In this document: in pieces, positions 8,303-16,865 of the stretch
Layout: the number at the start of each line of letters is the position of its first letter
Position numbering within the stretch: the first letter of the stretch is position 1
From: Robertmurraya siralis
GTDB taxonomy: Bacteria > Bacillota > Bacilli > Bacillales > Cytobacillaceae
NCBI RefSeq assembly: GCF_005502275.1
Contig: NZ_SWLZ01000006.1
Coordinates: 1-64,000, forward strand
Reading direction: 5' to 3'
Length of the DNA: 64,000 nucleotides
Program-made: the position numbers and the translations under genes
Notes under the pieces: model-generated
Told to the model about the DNA's origin: nothing
Database searches by the model: none
What the model saw: the letters and a program-made list of their open reading frames with translations, nothing else

Positions 8303-9163
8303 ATGTCAGTAAAAATTTTAGCTGACAGCGCATGTGATTTGCCGTTGAATTTTTATGAAGAAAGCGGCGTCACCCTTTTTCCTCTTGGTGTCCACTTAGG
8401 TGAGAAGGAATACGAGGATTTATTAACAATCGATCCATCAACCGTCTATAAGGCGATTCGCTCTGGGGAAATGCCGAAGACATCCCAAGCCTCACCATTG
8501 AAATTCGAAGAATATTTTAAGGAAATGGCAAAGAATAAGGAGGAAGGAATCTATATTGCCTTTTCATCTGAGCTATCCGGCACCTACCAAACGGCTGTAA
8601 TGATCCGCAATCAAGTGAAGGAAGAATATCCAGATTTCAACTTATCGATTATTGATTCAAAATGTGCCTCTCTTGGCTGTGGCTTAGTTGTTATGGAAGC
8701 GCAAAAACTTGCCGCAAGCGGTGCATCTTTTGCGGAAATCGAAAGAGATATTAAATTTCGTTGTGAGCATATGGAGCACTTATTTACAGTAGATGACCTC
8801 AACCATTTAGCAAAGGGCGGCAGATTATCGAGAGCCTCTGCATTTATGGGCGGTCTCTTAAACATCAAGCCTCTGCTCAACATGGAAGACGGCAAGTTGA
8901 TTCCAATCGAAAAACATCGGGGACAAAAAAAACTCCTTCGCCGAATTATTGAAGTAATGAAAGAACGAGGTCAGCATTTTGATAAGCAAACAATTGGAAT
9001 CAGTCATGCTGATTGTCTTGAGCTGGCGCTCGATATGAAAGAGCAAATCAAAGCAGAACTTAATGTTGAGGAAGTAGTGATTACAGACATCGGCGCCGCT
9101 ATTGGTTCCCATACTGGGCCAGGGACGATTGCTATCTTTTTTCTTAACGAGCTTCCAGCTTAA
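8303..9163 (+). CDS. yitS: DegV family fatty-acid-binding protein (YitS)
   Basis: The 286-residue protein begins with the DegV signature KILADSACDLP. It also carries TSQASPLKFEE, the lipid-carboxylate contact region SSELSGTYQTA, and the C-terminal IGSHTGPGTIAIFF. DegV/FakB proteins bind fatty acids and can present them to the FakA kinase. No fakA-like gene lies nearby, so the partner is encoded elsewhere. The gene is divergent from yitT. Confidence 0.9.
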   Translation: MSVKILADSACDLPLNFYEESGVTLFPLGVHLGEKEYEDLLTIDPSTVYKAIRSGEMPKTSQASPLKFEEYFKEMAKNKEEGIYIAFSSELSGTYQTAVMIRNQVKEEYPDFNLSIIDSKCASLGCGLVVMEAQKLAASGASFAEIERDIKFRCEHMEHLFTVDDLNHLAKGGRLSRASAFMGGLLNIKPLLNMEDGKLIPIEKHRGQKKLLRRIIEVMKERGQHFDKQTIGISHADCLELALDMKEQIKAELNVEEVVITDIGAAIGSHTGPGTIAIFFLNELPA

Positions 9164-9246
9164 AACACTGGAAAGTTTTGAAGTACATACTCCTTTTTCA
9201 AATGGCAGACAATAAGACGACTCTTCAATAGAAAGGAGTATTTGTC

Positions 9247-9378
9247 ATGCCTCATACTTCTGATAACGACAAAAAAGCGCAAGATCATAACGCCTTGCGT
9301 CACGAAAAAAATATGATGCGCGAAAAGAATCGCAAAGCAGGAAAACATCAATATTCCAAAAAAACAGACCATCTATAG
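9247..9378 (+). CDS. DUF3941-type small protein, 43 residues
   Basis: The ATG at 9247 follows a good GAAAGGAG site and reads MPHTSDNDKKAQDHNALRHE, ending YSKKTDHL before TAG. The composition is strongly charged and hydrophilic. This matches my recollection of the DUF3941 family of very small Bacillus proteins, which occurs beside yitS. Leftward frames across the same region are shadows. Confidence 0.65.
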   Translation: MPHTSDNDKKAQDHNALRHEKNMMREKNRKAGKHQYSKKTDHL

Positions 9379-9659
9379 ACCAGAAGCGAAAAAACCCATA
9401 AGCAATTAATACTCTGCAGAGATAACTCAATGGAGCTTCTTTAACAATCGTCATCCAATCTGGATTGACTTTCTTTCAATGGAAAATCCGATACGGGAGT
9501 AGATAAATTTCGCTTATCATTGAATGAGGATTGAAGTTTGCTAGGCGCCAAACCAAGACGACCTAATGTATCTTAAAAGGCAAACGACCAGTTCACACTG
9601 GGGTTTTCTCTCCGTATAAGCCAGTTTATCAGCACTGCAATCAAGCACACTACACTAGA

Positions 9660-9692
9660 CACCGCCTTAGTGAAATTACAGGCGGTGTTTTT
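9660..9692 (+). terminator. Intrinsic terminator
   Basis: CACCGCC and GGCGGTG enclose a 14-nt loop and are followed by TTTTT. It lies about 280 bp after the DUF3941 gene and may end transcription of yitS or of a decayed gene. Confidence 0.65.
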
Positions 9693-9930
9693 ATATGGCA
9701 ACGGTCACTTCGGGTCAATGTGGCCCGAAGTGGCATGGTTTAAGGAAATCTGCCAACAAGCAATTTTTGTAGGTTCATCTACAAAAGATTTGCAACTGTG
9801 CCCACAGTTATCCTTTTATAGCCCTCCTCGAACGCATGAAAACAAAACTGATTAAGTAACCAACAGATTATAAAACCTTTGCAAAACAGTGATGAAAACA
9901 AAATTTAAGTTTGATACCTTGTTAAATACA

Positions 9931-10014
9931 TTTTAGACAATTGTAAAAAATTTTCTCAATACTATTAACATTCATTTTAGACAACTGCAAAATATAAATA
10001 TAGGCAATTGCCTA
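9931..10014 (+). promoter_or_regulatory. Three BlaI/MecI-type operator palindromes
   Basis: Three related boxes precede blaI: TTTTAGACAATTGTAAAA (9931-9948), TTTTAGACAACTGCAAAA (9975-9992) and TAGGCAATTGCCTA (10001-10014). They share a TAGnCAAyTG core with dyad symmetry. The last ends 18 bp before the start codon and would overlap the transcript start or ribosome binding site. BlaI-family repressors bind such dyads next to their own gene, so autoregulation is inferred. Confidence 0.6.
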
Positions 10015-10031
10015 AAAAGGAGATGATATGA

Positions 10032-10409
10032 ATGGGAAACTTTAAAAAACTGCCTGACACGGAATTCGAAATTATGAAGGTAGTATGGGCGAACGAGCCA
10101 CCCATCACAACTAACATGATTATGGAAGCGTTAGGGAATAAGCGTGAATGGAAGGCACCGACTGTCATTTCTCTGATGCTCCGGCTGGTAGAAAAGGGGT
10201 TTTTGCGAACGGAGAAGAATGGGAAGGAACGTACCTACTTCCCTCTGGTAGACAAAGAGGACTATTTGAAGTTTGAAACAGGTAACTTTATGAAACTTTA
10301 TCACGGAAACTCATTTCTTAGTTTTGTCAATACCCTTTATGATGGGAAACAGCTTAACGACGACGACATTGAAGAATTGATGAAATGGGTGAAGGAACGG
10401 AGGACGTAA
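10032..10409 (+). CDS. blaI: BlaI/MecI/CopY family repressor
   Basis: The 125-residue protein has the winged-helix domain of BlaI (LPDTEFEIMKVVWANEPPIT, then KAPTVISLMLRLVEKGFL as recognition helix) and a short helical dimerisation tail. Repressors of this type are cleaved when the partner membrane protease BlaR1 senses its signal. The stop is followed after one base by the start of the BlaR1-like gene, so the pair is an operon. No beta-lactamase or copper gene is adjacent, so the signal is unknown. Confidence 0.88.
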   Translation: MGNFKKLPDTEFEIMKVVWANEPPITTNMIMEALGNKREWKAPTVISLMLRLVEKGFLRTEKNGKERTYFPLVDKEDYLKFETGNFMKLYHGNSFLSFVNTLYDGKQLNDDDIEELMKWVKERRT

Positions 10410-10410
10410 T

Positions 10411-12114
10411 ATGCAGGAATTTATGACTGCATTAATTGAATGCTCTGTTACCATGTCAGTGCTCGTTTTGGTCTTCATTGCCGCTACTCCATGGCTGTCA
10501 AAAAGATACTCTGCAAAATGGTTGTATTACATCTGGTTAGTTCTCGTGATAGGTTTAATTATTCCATTCCGGTTTCATCCCGACACAGCCTTGATTCAGA
10601 TGAACGACGGACCCGCTTATATTCAGCAAATGATACCGGGAAATCCGGGGAATATCGTTGACCCAACCATTACAACTAACAAACTGACACAAGAGCTGTC
10701 GACAATCTCATGGTATCAAATCGGCACTTTCCTATGGATAGTCGGTTTTTTGGCTTTTATGATATATCATGGGCTAAGGCATTTTCGCTTTCTTAAAATG
10801 GTAAGCAGATGGAGCGAGCAGCCCGATCAACAAATGAGTGAAACCTTACAAAAGATTAAAACAGAGATGAAAATAACCACGCCAGTTAAGTTATATATTT
10901 GTTCCTGTATCTCAAGTCCTATGATGATCGGTTTTGTAAGACCCGCCATTTTGTTGCCGTGGACTGACTTTTCAGAGGATGAACTATCATTCATCCTCAA
11001 ACACGAATTGATTCACTACAAGCGTAAAGATTTATGGTTTAAAAGTCTGGTGCTTTTTGCAACCGCTGTTCATTGGTTTAACCCTGTAATATATATAATG
11101 GCAAAGGCCATCGCATCACAATGCGAAATATCATGTGATGCGGAGGTAGTAAACAAAACCGATATTGGCACGAGGCAACAATATAGTGAAACAATCATTG
11201 GAGTTATCAAAAATCAATCAAGAATGCCAACGGCATTCTCAACAAATTTTTACGGAGGAATAAGAGGGATGAAGAAAAGAATATTTTCCATTATGGACAC
11301 AAGTAAGAAAAGAGCAGGCGCTCTTATTCTCTGCTTAGTTGTATTAAGCACGCTAGGGACAGGAGCGTCATTTGCAAATAATCATGCAGGAGCCGGAGCA
11401 TATTCCACCAATACCCCAACATTCGCACAAGAACAAGAAAAACTTAACCGGCAGCCAAAAGAAGATACTGCTAAGAAGTATGCAATTTATGAAAAATACG
11501 GCTTGACTTATGACAAACAAACTGACAGCTTCTACTATGATGGTAAGCTGGTGCGATACTTTTCTGATAAATTGGCTGCAGATGGCACATACAATTCATT
11601 TACCCGAACAAACGGTGTCGTGGATTTAAAGGCTGTCCGAAATACCGATTATGAGCTAACTGGTATTACACCTGTGAGCCAAGAAATATTTGATAAACAC
11701 ACGGAATCTATAAAAAACGCACAGATGTCTAATAAACAGGGTGCTGCACAGGAAAATAGTTCTGTAAAAAAAATAAGCGCCGCAAGTAGCGCCGAAGAGC
11801 ATAATGGAAATGATACAGGTGATATTGTTAATGGTCCTACTAATGCCTCTTCCGAAGGCGATCCCAACTATGTCGATACTTCTTTAAATGCTTACTTGAA
11901 CTATGGCGTTTCTTATGATAAGACCAATAAGCAATGGTTATTTGATAACAAACCAATTCATTATCTCAACGATGGAGATAATGCCACTTTTGTCATAATC
12001 GTAATCATGCTACAAAAAATGGAGTATCCCTCAAGGTCATTAGGAAAGCCAACGGTGAAATCGATAAGTTGGTTAAAATATTTGATTGAGAAATATCGAA
12101 TTATGAATTTTTAG
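10411..12114 (+). CDS. blaR1: BlaR1/MecR1-like M56 zinc metalloprotease, C-terminus frameshifted
   Basis: The N-terminal part has four predicted membrane segments and the zinc protease motif HELIH (H198, E199, H202), followed by QCEISCDAEVV, where a further ligand lies. The outer domain is not a penicillin-binding sensor. It consists of two related units, KYGLTYDKQTDSFYYDGKLV and NYGVSYDKTNKQWLFDNKPI, which each look like a small beta repeat. The reading frame appears broken near 11992-11997: the last 40 or so residues of the annotated frame are unlike the family. A one-base change restores NRNHATKNGVSLKVIRKANG and ends at TGA 12087-12089. The protease part is intact. Confidence 0.75.
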   Translation: MQEFMTALIECSVTMSVLVLVFIAATPWLSKRYSAKWLYYIWLVLVIGLIIPFRFHPDTALIQMNDGPAYIQQMIPGNPGNIVDPTITTNKLTQELSTISWYQIGTFLWIVGFLAFMIYHGLRHFRFLKMVSRWSEQPDQQMSETLQKIKTEMKITTPVKLYICSCISSPMMIGFVRPAILLPWTDFSEDELSFILKHELIHYKRKDLWFKSLVLFATAVHWFNPVIYIMAKAIASQCEISCDAEVVNKTDIGTRQQYSETIIGVIKNQSRMPTAFSTNFYGGIRGMKKRIFSIMDTSKKRAGALILCLVVLSTLGTGASFANNHAGAGAYSTNTPTFAQEQEKLNRQPKEDTAKKYAIYEKYGLTYDKQTDSFYYDGKLVRYFSDKLAADGTYNSFTRTNGVVDLKAVRNTDYELTGITPVSQEIFDKHTESIKNAQMSNKQGAAQENSSVKKISAASSAEEHNGNDTGDIVNGPTNASSEGDPNYVDTSLNAYLNYGVSYDKTNKQWLFDNKPIHYLNDGDNATFVIIVIMLQKMEYPSRSLGKPTVKSISWLKYLIEKYRIMNF

Positions 12115-12128
12115 ACACTAAGAGGCAT

Positions 12129-12180
12129 AGAGGAAAGAGCTTACAATAATATAAATAATACCTTGGCTCCTTTCTCTTTT
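12129..12180 (+). terminator. Terminator of blaI-blaR1
   Basis: AGAGGAAAGAGC pairs imperfectly with GGCTCCTTTCTCT, followed by TTTT. It lies 15 bp after the annotated stop and 40 bp after the stop of the corrected frame. Confidence 0.6.
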
Positions 12181-12402
12181 CATTTTTCGACTTGCAAAAA
12201 TGTAAGACACTATAGAAAATCAATAGCACAAGGCACACTTATCAAAAGATAAAGCAGCAAAGCAAAGGGTCTAAGGTGCAAACGCACAATGACAGCATGT
12301 GCTGCCCAAGATGGCATATTTAACCCGCCTTATGTGGCAGGTCTTTCTATATAAAGCAATGTTGTCCATTTTGGTGAGGGTTTCTCCAAGCTCAATACAC
12401 TG

Positions 12403-12436
12403 CACCCCTAAACTCACAGGTTTTCGGGGTGTTTTT
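12403..12436 (+). terminator. Intrinsic terminator
   Basis: CACCCCTAAAC faces GGTTTTCGGGGTG and is followed by TTTTT. No rightward gene reads directly into it except blaR1, 300 bp upstream, so it may belong to lost DNA. Confidence 0.6.
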
Positions 12437-12537
12437 ATGCGTTGATATAACTGCTGCAGGGAGAAACTGTCATATTGTTGTTACGGTTTGCTCTATTCCT
12501 TCACAATATAAAAATTATGGGTGACGATCAAACAATC

Positions 12538-13404
12538 CTAAATTTCCTTTTTCTCATAAGTCCAGCCATCTTCTTGATAAACAAGGCCGTCCTTCATCAG
12601 TTTACCAAGAGCTCTTTTAAAAGCACCTTTGCTCAATCCGAAGCGCTCTTCGATATCTTCTGGCATACTTTTGTCTCCATATGGCATCGCACCATTCCTA
12701 GACTGCAAATAAGAGTAAATTTTCTCTGCATCTGCCCCTAATGCTTCTTGTTTCCGTGGAGTTAACGAAACATTGATCGTTCCATCCTCTTTTACATCTA
12801 TAATCCTGCCCTCAACTTTTTCACCGAGTCGCGGTTCAGCTAGACGCTGTGACTCGTGAATAAAGCCTTTAAAGCCTTCAGCAGTAAAAATCCAGCTTCC
12901 CACCTTTGCCGTACGATAAATATGCCCTTGAATATTTTTGTTAAAATCAGCACGGGTTGCCTTGACTCTCTTTTCATCAATGACAGGATCCGTTGCAAGC
13001 TTCACATAAATCCGATTATTTCGATTGACCCGCAATGTGATATAAAGCAAATCTCCGACCGCTGGCCAAACGGACTTCTTCGTTGGTAAATCCTCTTCCC
13101 CTAAAAGCATATCCTTATTGATGCCAATATCTAAAAATACACCGAGTCCCGGCTTTGTATCACTAACCTTTGCCCAGCCATACTCGCCCACTTTGATTTT
13201 CGGAATCGTTGATGTTGCTGAGGCTCGCCCATGGGAATCAGCATACAAGAAAACCTCTACTTCATCGCCCTCTTTTAATTCAAGCTCCGTATCATTTTCA
13301 TGCATCAGAACATCTTCTTCTCCGTCCGTTAAAAAGTAGCCAAACTGGGCATACCTTGCAACAGTTAAAGTTAATACCTGCCCTACATAATCATTTAAAG
13401 CCAT
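12538..13404 (-). CDS. cvfB: CvfB-type S1 RNA-binding protein (YitL)
   Basis: The 288-residue protein begins MALNDYVGQVLTLTVAR. It carries three S1-like OB folds (for example GVFLDIGINKDMLLGEEDLP and GRIIDVKEDGTINVSLTPRK) and a C-terminal winged helix ending YQEDGWTYEKKEI. S. aureus CvfB binds RNA and affects virulence gene expression. The start at 13404 is chosen because of an AGAGGAG site 8 bp upstream. An in-frame extension to 13623 would overlap the divergent yajQ gene and has no support. Confidence 0.88.
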   Translation of the reverse strand: MALNDYVGQVLTLTVARYAQFGYFLTDGEEDVLMHENDTELELKEGDEVEVFLYADSHGRASATSTIPKIKVGEYGWAKVSDTKPGLGVFLDIGINKDMLLGEEDLPTKKSVWPAVGDLLYITLRVNRNNRIYVKLATDPVIDEKRVKATRADFNKNIQGHIYRTAKVGSWIFTAEGFKGFIHESQRLAEPRLGEKVEGRIIDVKEDGTINVSLTPRKQEALGADAEKIYSYLQSRNGAMPYGDKSMPEDIEERFGLSKGAFKRALGKLMKDGLVYQEDGWTYEKKEI

Positions 13405-13531
13405 TGTCACACACTCCTCTATTTTACACTTCATGCGAAAGTAGTCTTTCCGAAAGTTGTTTGAACTGCTATATTTTACTATAATGGTGCCTAGAAGGGA
13501 AATTATACATGTATTTAAAGGAGGGCTCATT

Positions 13532-14023
13532 ATGGCAAAAGATAGCTCATTTGATATTGTATCAAAAGTAGATTTTTCCGAAGTGACGAACGCAATTAAT
13601 ATAACGATGAAAGAAATCTCCACACGTTATGATTTTAAAGGAAGTAAGAGTAAAGTAACCCTTGATAATGAAGAACTTGTCCTTGTATCAGATGATGAAT
13701 ACAAGCTCGAACAATTAAAGGATGTTCTCCTCAGTAAAATGATTAAAAGAGGCATTCCCATTAAGAATCTTGATTATGGCAAAATTGAAGGTGCTTCTGG
13801 AGGAACTGTAAGACAACGGGCAAAGCTTGTGCAAGGAATCGATAAAGAAAACGCCAAAAAGATTAATACTTTAATCAAAAATAGCGGTTTAAAGGTTAAA
13901 AGCCAGGTGCAGGATGATCAAGTCCGAGTTACAGCGAAAAGCCGCGACGACTTGCAGGCAATAATTGCCGCAATAAAAGAAGCCGATTTATCAATCGATG
14001 TTCAATTCGTAAATTATCGCTAA
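13532..14023 (+). CDS. yitK: YajQ family nucleotide/c-di-GMP-binding protein (YitK)
   Basis: The product is 163 residues, the standard length of the family. It starts [15 protein letters not shown], continues with [16 protein letters not shown], and has two ferredoxin-like halves. YajQ-like proteins bind c-di-GMP in Xanthomonas; the role in Bacillus is not settled. The start at 13532 follows AAAGGAGGG with ideal spacing. Confidence 0.92.
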   Translation: MAKDSSFDIVSKVDFSEVTNAINITMKEISTRYDFKGSKSKVTLDNEELVLVSDDEYKLEQLKDVLLSKMIKRGIPIKNLDYGKIEGASGGTVRQRAKLVQGIDKENAKKINTLIKNSGLKVKSQVQDDQVRVTAKSRDDLQAIIAAIKEADLSIDVQFVNYR

Positions 14024-14125
14024 AACGGTTGTCATTTTAAAATAGATCACTTATAATAAAACAAACTTACATATATAGTAAGGGTAACAACCATATACCA
14101 CAATATATAGTATACAACCGATAAA

Positions 14126-14272
14126 TTAGGTGTCTGTAATAGACTTAATAGGGAATCTGGTGAGAATCCAGAACTGTACCCGCAACTGTAAGTGTGACGA
14201 AATAGGGAACGCCACTATCATCTCGATGGGAAGGCCCTAAAGTAGGATGAAGCACAAGTCAGGAGACCTGCC
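14126..14272 (+). promoter_or_regulatory. Cobalamin riboswitch
   Basis: The conserved blocks appear in order: TTAGGTGTCTGTAATAGACTT, the GGGAATCTGGTGAGAATCCAG helix, ACTGTACCCGCAACTGTAA, GGGAAGGCCC, and the B12 box AAGTCAGGAGACCTGCC at 14256-14272. This is the adenosylcobalamin aptamer. It stands alone ahead of the ribonucleotide reductase operon, and a terminator lies between aptamer and gene, so control is probably by premature termination when B12 is abundant. Confidence 0.93.
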
Positions 14273-14370
14273 TTTTTTATACGTCATTATCTTCTTCGGG
14301 AGTTGGGAAGGTAAAACGAAGGTGTTTAAGCAAAAAAGGCTTGTTCCTTTTCTACTAAATATCAGCGTTT

Positions 14371-14404
14371 TAACCCATCTTCATTTTTGAAGGTGGGTTT
14401 TTTA
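14371..14404 (+). terminator. Riboswitch expression-platform terminator
   Basis: AACCCATCTTCA and TGAAGGTGGGTT form a 12-bp stem (one G-U pair) with a TTTT loop and TTTT tail, 46 bp before the RNR start codon. The upstream word GGTAAAACG (14310-14318) can pair with CGTTTTAACC (14366-14375), which includes the first stem bases. That pairing is a candidate antiterminator. Confidence 0.8.
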
Positions 14405-14449
14405 GTTACCTTTCTCTCTTCCGAAAAATTAAGGGAGAGATTTTGAACA

Positions 14450-16729
14450 ATGAGTACACTCGCAACCAAAAATGAAAGGGTTCTTGAAGCCCTGAAGAAC
14501 ACGGCAAAAAAATATAACTTAAATGTTACGGAAATAGAGCAACAACTGCTTACAACAGATGAACGTACTTCCAAGCAAACGGTTCTCCAATATGCATTAA
14601 ATCACGTCGATATGATCGAACCAAACTGGACTTTTCTTGCTGCACATATGCTCCTGCTTGAGCTTTACGAAAAAGCGGCAACCTCTCGCAAGTATGAACC
14701 AAGGCAAAAATATGGCGATTTCTTTCACCTCATTCAATACTTAAGCGACATCGGGATTTACTCAAACGATCTTCTTCAAGCCTACAGCAAGGAGGAAATT
14801 GAACAATTGGGCCAAGAAATTGACCCAAATAAAGATACCCTTTTTACATATATGGGATTATTTCTTTTAGCCGATCGTTATTTAGCAAAGGACTATCATC
14901 AAAATGTATATGAACTTCCACAGGAACGGTTCATGATCATCGCCATGACCTTAATGAAAGATGAAGCAAGGCAAAAGCGATTGTCGTATGTGAAAGAAGC
15001 GTATTGGGCCTTAAGCAACTTGTATATGACCGTTGCTACACCGACTCTAGCAAATGCCGGTAAGAGCTATGGTCAGCTATCCTCCTGTTTTATTGACACA
15101 GTGGACGACTCATTAGACGGCATTTACTTAAACAACTGGGATATTGCGCGATTGAGTAAGGATGGAGGCGGCATCGGAATTTACTATGGAAAAGTAAGGG
15201 CGCTAGGCTCGGATATTAAAAAGTTTAAAGGAAATTCTTCAGGGGTTGTCCCTTGGATTCGCTTAATTAATGACACTGCTGTAAGCGTCGATCAGCTTGG
15301 TCAACGGCAAGGTGCTGTCGCCATTTATTTAGATATTTTTCATAAAGATATTATGAATGGCTTTTTAGATTTAAAAACGAATAATGGCGACGAGCGAAGA
15401 AAAGCGCACGATATTTTTACAGGCGTATCCATTCCTGACCTTTTTATGAAAAAGATCGAAGAGGTCGATGAAAATGGAAAAAGTATCGGGGAATGGCATA
15501 CCTTCTGTCCTCATCAAGTAAAACAAATAATGGGCTGGAAAGATGAAAACGGAAATCCACTTGGTTTAGAGGATTTTTACGACGAAACAGATGAAAAGTT
15601 TTTCACACAAAAATATGAGGAGGCTGTCAACCATCCACTTCTTCCCCGAAAATCATACCGGGCAATGGATATTATGGTTCGTATCATGGTTGCTCAGCTG
15701 GAAACAGGAACGCCTTACATGTTTTATCGCGATGAAGTTAATCGGCAAAACCCGAATAAGCATGTGCTTGGACGCGGTCGTACAGCGATATTTTGCAGCA
15801 ATCTGTGCACGGAGATTAGTCAGAACATGTCAGCAACTACGATTCAAAGCGAATTTACAGATGCAGATGGAAATATAGTGATAATTAGAAAGCCCGGGGA
15901 CTTTGTCGTTTGCAACCTCTCATCCATCCATTTACCAAACGCGATCAGAGCGAATGTTTTAGAACGATTAATTGCCATTCAAATGAGAATGCTAGACAAC
16001 GTGATTGATATAAATGATATTTCTGTCCATCAAGCTAAAGCAACGAACGAGAAATATCGCGCTGTCGGACTTGGAACATTTGGCTGGCATCATCTCCTTG
16101 CCTTAAAAGGAATCGAGTGGGAATCAGTTCAAGCTGTTCATTATGCCGATGAAGTCTATGAAGACATCGCTTTTTACACGATTAAAGCTTCGATGGAATT
16201 AGCGAAAGAAAAAGGGGCGTATTCCTTATTTAAAGGGTCTGAATGGGAATCGGGAGACTATTTTCAACGCAAAGGATATACATCGTCTAGATGGGTCAAT
16301 CTGCAGGAAAACATTCTAGCATTTGGGGTAAGAAATGGCTGGATGATGGCAGTTGCTCCTAATTCTTCCACAGCGAAAATCGGTGGCTCAACAGACGGTA
16401 TCGATCCGCTCTATGCTCTTGAATACGCAGAGGAAAAGAAAAACTTTAAATTTAAGGTGACAGCGCCAGATATAAATCATCAAACTTATTATTACTATCG
16501 TAAAGTCCGGCATGAACTTGATCAAAAATGGAGCATTAAGCAAAACGCTGCTAGACAGCGCCATATCGATCAAGCCATTAGCTTCAATCTTTATGTGCGC
16601 CATGATATTAAAGCAAAGGAGCTGCTTGAGCTTCACCTAGAAGCGTGGAAGTCCGGCATGAAAACAACCTATTATGTTCGCAGCACCTCACAAACTGAAA
16701 TTGAAGAATGTGAAGCATGCCATAGTTAA
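14450..16729 (+). CDS. Class I ribonucleoside-diphosphate reductase, alpha subunit
   Basis: The 759-residue catalytic subunit reduces NDPs to dNDPs. Visible key residues are the redox Cys C213 (SSCFIDT) with its partner C488 (VVCNLSS), the thiyl C453 within NLCTE (N451, C453, E455), the phosphate motif PNSSTAKIGG, and the C-terminal shuttle pair C754/C757 (CEAC). The N-terminus lacks the VxKRDG pattern of an ATP cone, so overall activity control by dATP seems absent. It is the first gene of a three-gene operon under a B12 riboswitch. I leave open whether to call it nrdA or nrdE. Confidence 0.93.
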   Translation: MSTLATKNERVLEALKNTAKKYNLNVTEIEQQLLTTDERTSKQTVLQYALNHVDMIEPNWTFLAAHMLLLELYEKAATSRKYEPRQKYGDFFHLIQYLSDIGIYSNDLLQAYSKEEIEQLGQEIDPNKDTLFTYMGLFLLADRYLAKDYHQNVYELPQERFMIIAMTLMKDEARQKRLSYVKEAYWALSNLYMTVATPTLANAGKSYGQLSSCFIDTVDDSLDGIYLNNWDIARLSKDGGGIGIYYGKVRALGSDIKKFKGNSSGVVPWIRLINDTAVSVDQLGQRQGAVAIYLDIFHKDIMNGFLDLKTNNGDERRKAHDIFTGVSIPDLFMKKIEEVDENGKSIGEWHTFCPHQVKQIMGWKDENGNPLGLEDFYDETDEKFFTQKYEEAVNHPLLPRKSYRAMDIMVRIMVAQLETGTPYMFYRDEVNRQNPNKHVLGRGRTAIFCSNLCTEISQNMSATTIQSEFTDADGNIVIIRKPGDFVVCNLSSIHLPNAIRANVLERLIAIQMRMLDNVIDINDISVHQAKATNEKYRAVGLGTFGWHHLLALKGIEWESVQAVHYADEVYEDIAFYTIKASMELAKEKGAYSLFKGSEWESGDYFQRKGYTSSRWVNLQENILAFGVRNGWMMAVAPNSSTAKIGGSTDGIDPLYALEYAEEKKNFKFKVTAPDINHQTYYYYRKVRHELDQKWSIKQNAARQRHIDQAISFNLYVRHDIKAKELLELHLEAWKSGMKTTYYVRSTSQTEIEECEACHS

Positions 16730-16865
16730 TAAGAACAGCATAAGGCACCATTATAACATCTCGCCACATTAATGATGAAATCCCGAGTTTCAGACTTAAT
16801 GGATGCCTTGTGCTGACAGAATCGAAACTTCAACAGTTAACTGCTAAAGAAGGGAGCCCTCTTTC
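16730..16865 (+). other. Hairpin-forming spacer between RNR alpha and beta genes
   Basis: The 136-bp gap contains distal arms CAGCATAAGGCA (about 16736) and TGCCTTGTGCTG (about 16804) that can pair. There is no T-run. It may be a processing or mRNA-stabilising structure that sets the alpha-to-beta ratio. No promoter is evident. Confidence 0.4.

Larger units (their letters stand above)
9379..10031. other. Gene-poor 650-bp flank with terminator and BlaI-like operators
   Basis: No convincing coding sequence is present. The stretch holds a terminator at 9660-9692, an inverted repeat around GGTCACTTCGGG and CCCGAAGTGGC (9703-9733), and three operator-like boxes just before blaI. A 61-residue frame starting at 9670 begins inside the terminator and is unlikely to be real. 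The region may be the left flank of an acquired blaI-blaR1 segment. Confidence 0.45.
12115..12537. other. Non-coding flank of the blaI-blaR1 segment
   Basis: The stretch holds two terminators and no convincing gene. On the minus strand, an open frame of 46 codons within about 12275-12415 contains KMDNIALYRKTCHIRRVKYA. It could be the decayed tail of a gene, but I do not recognise it. Together with 9379-10031 it frames the blaIR pair. Confidence 0.35.

Noticed and set aside
9670-9855. 61-residue frame before blaI
   Set aside because: It starts inside a terminator stem and has no ribosome binding site.
13405-13623. N-terminal extension of the cvfB frame
   Set aside because: It overlaps the start of the divergent yajQ-type gene, lacks a ribosome binding site, and would make the protein longer than the family.
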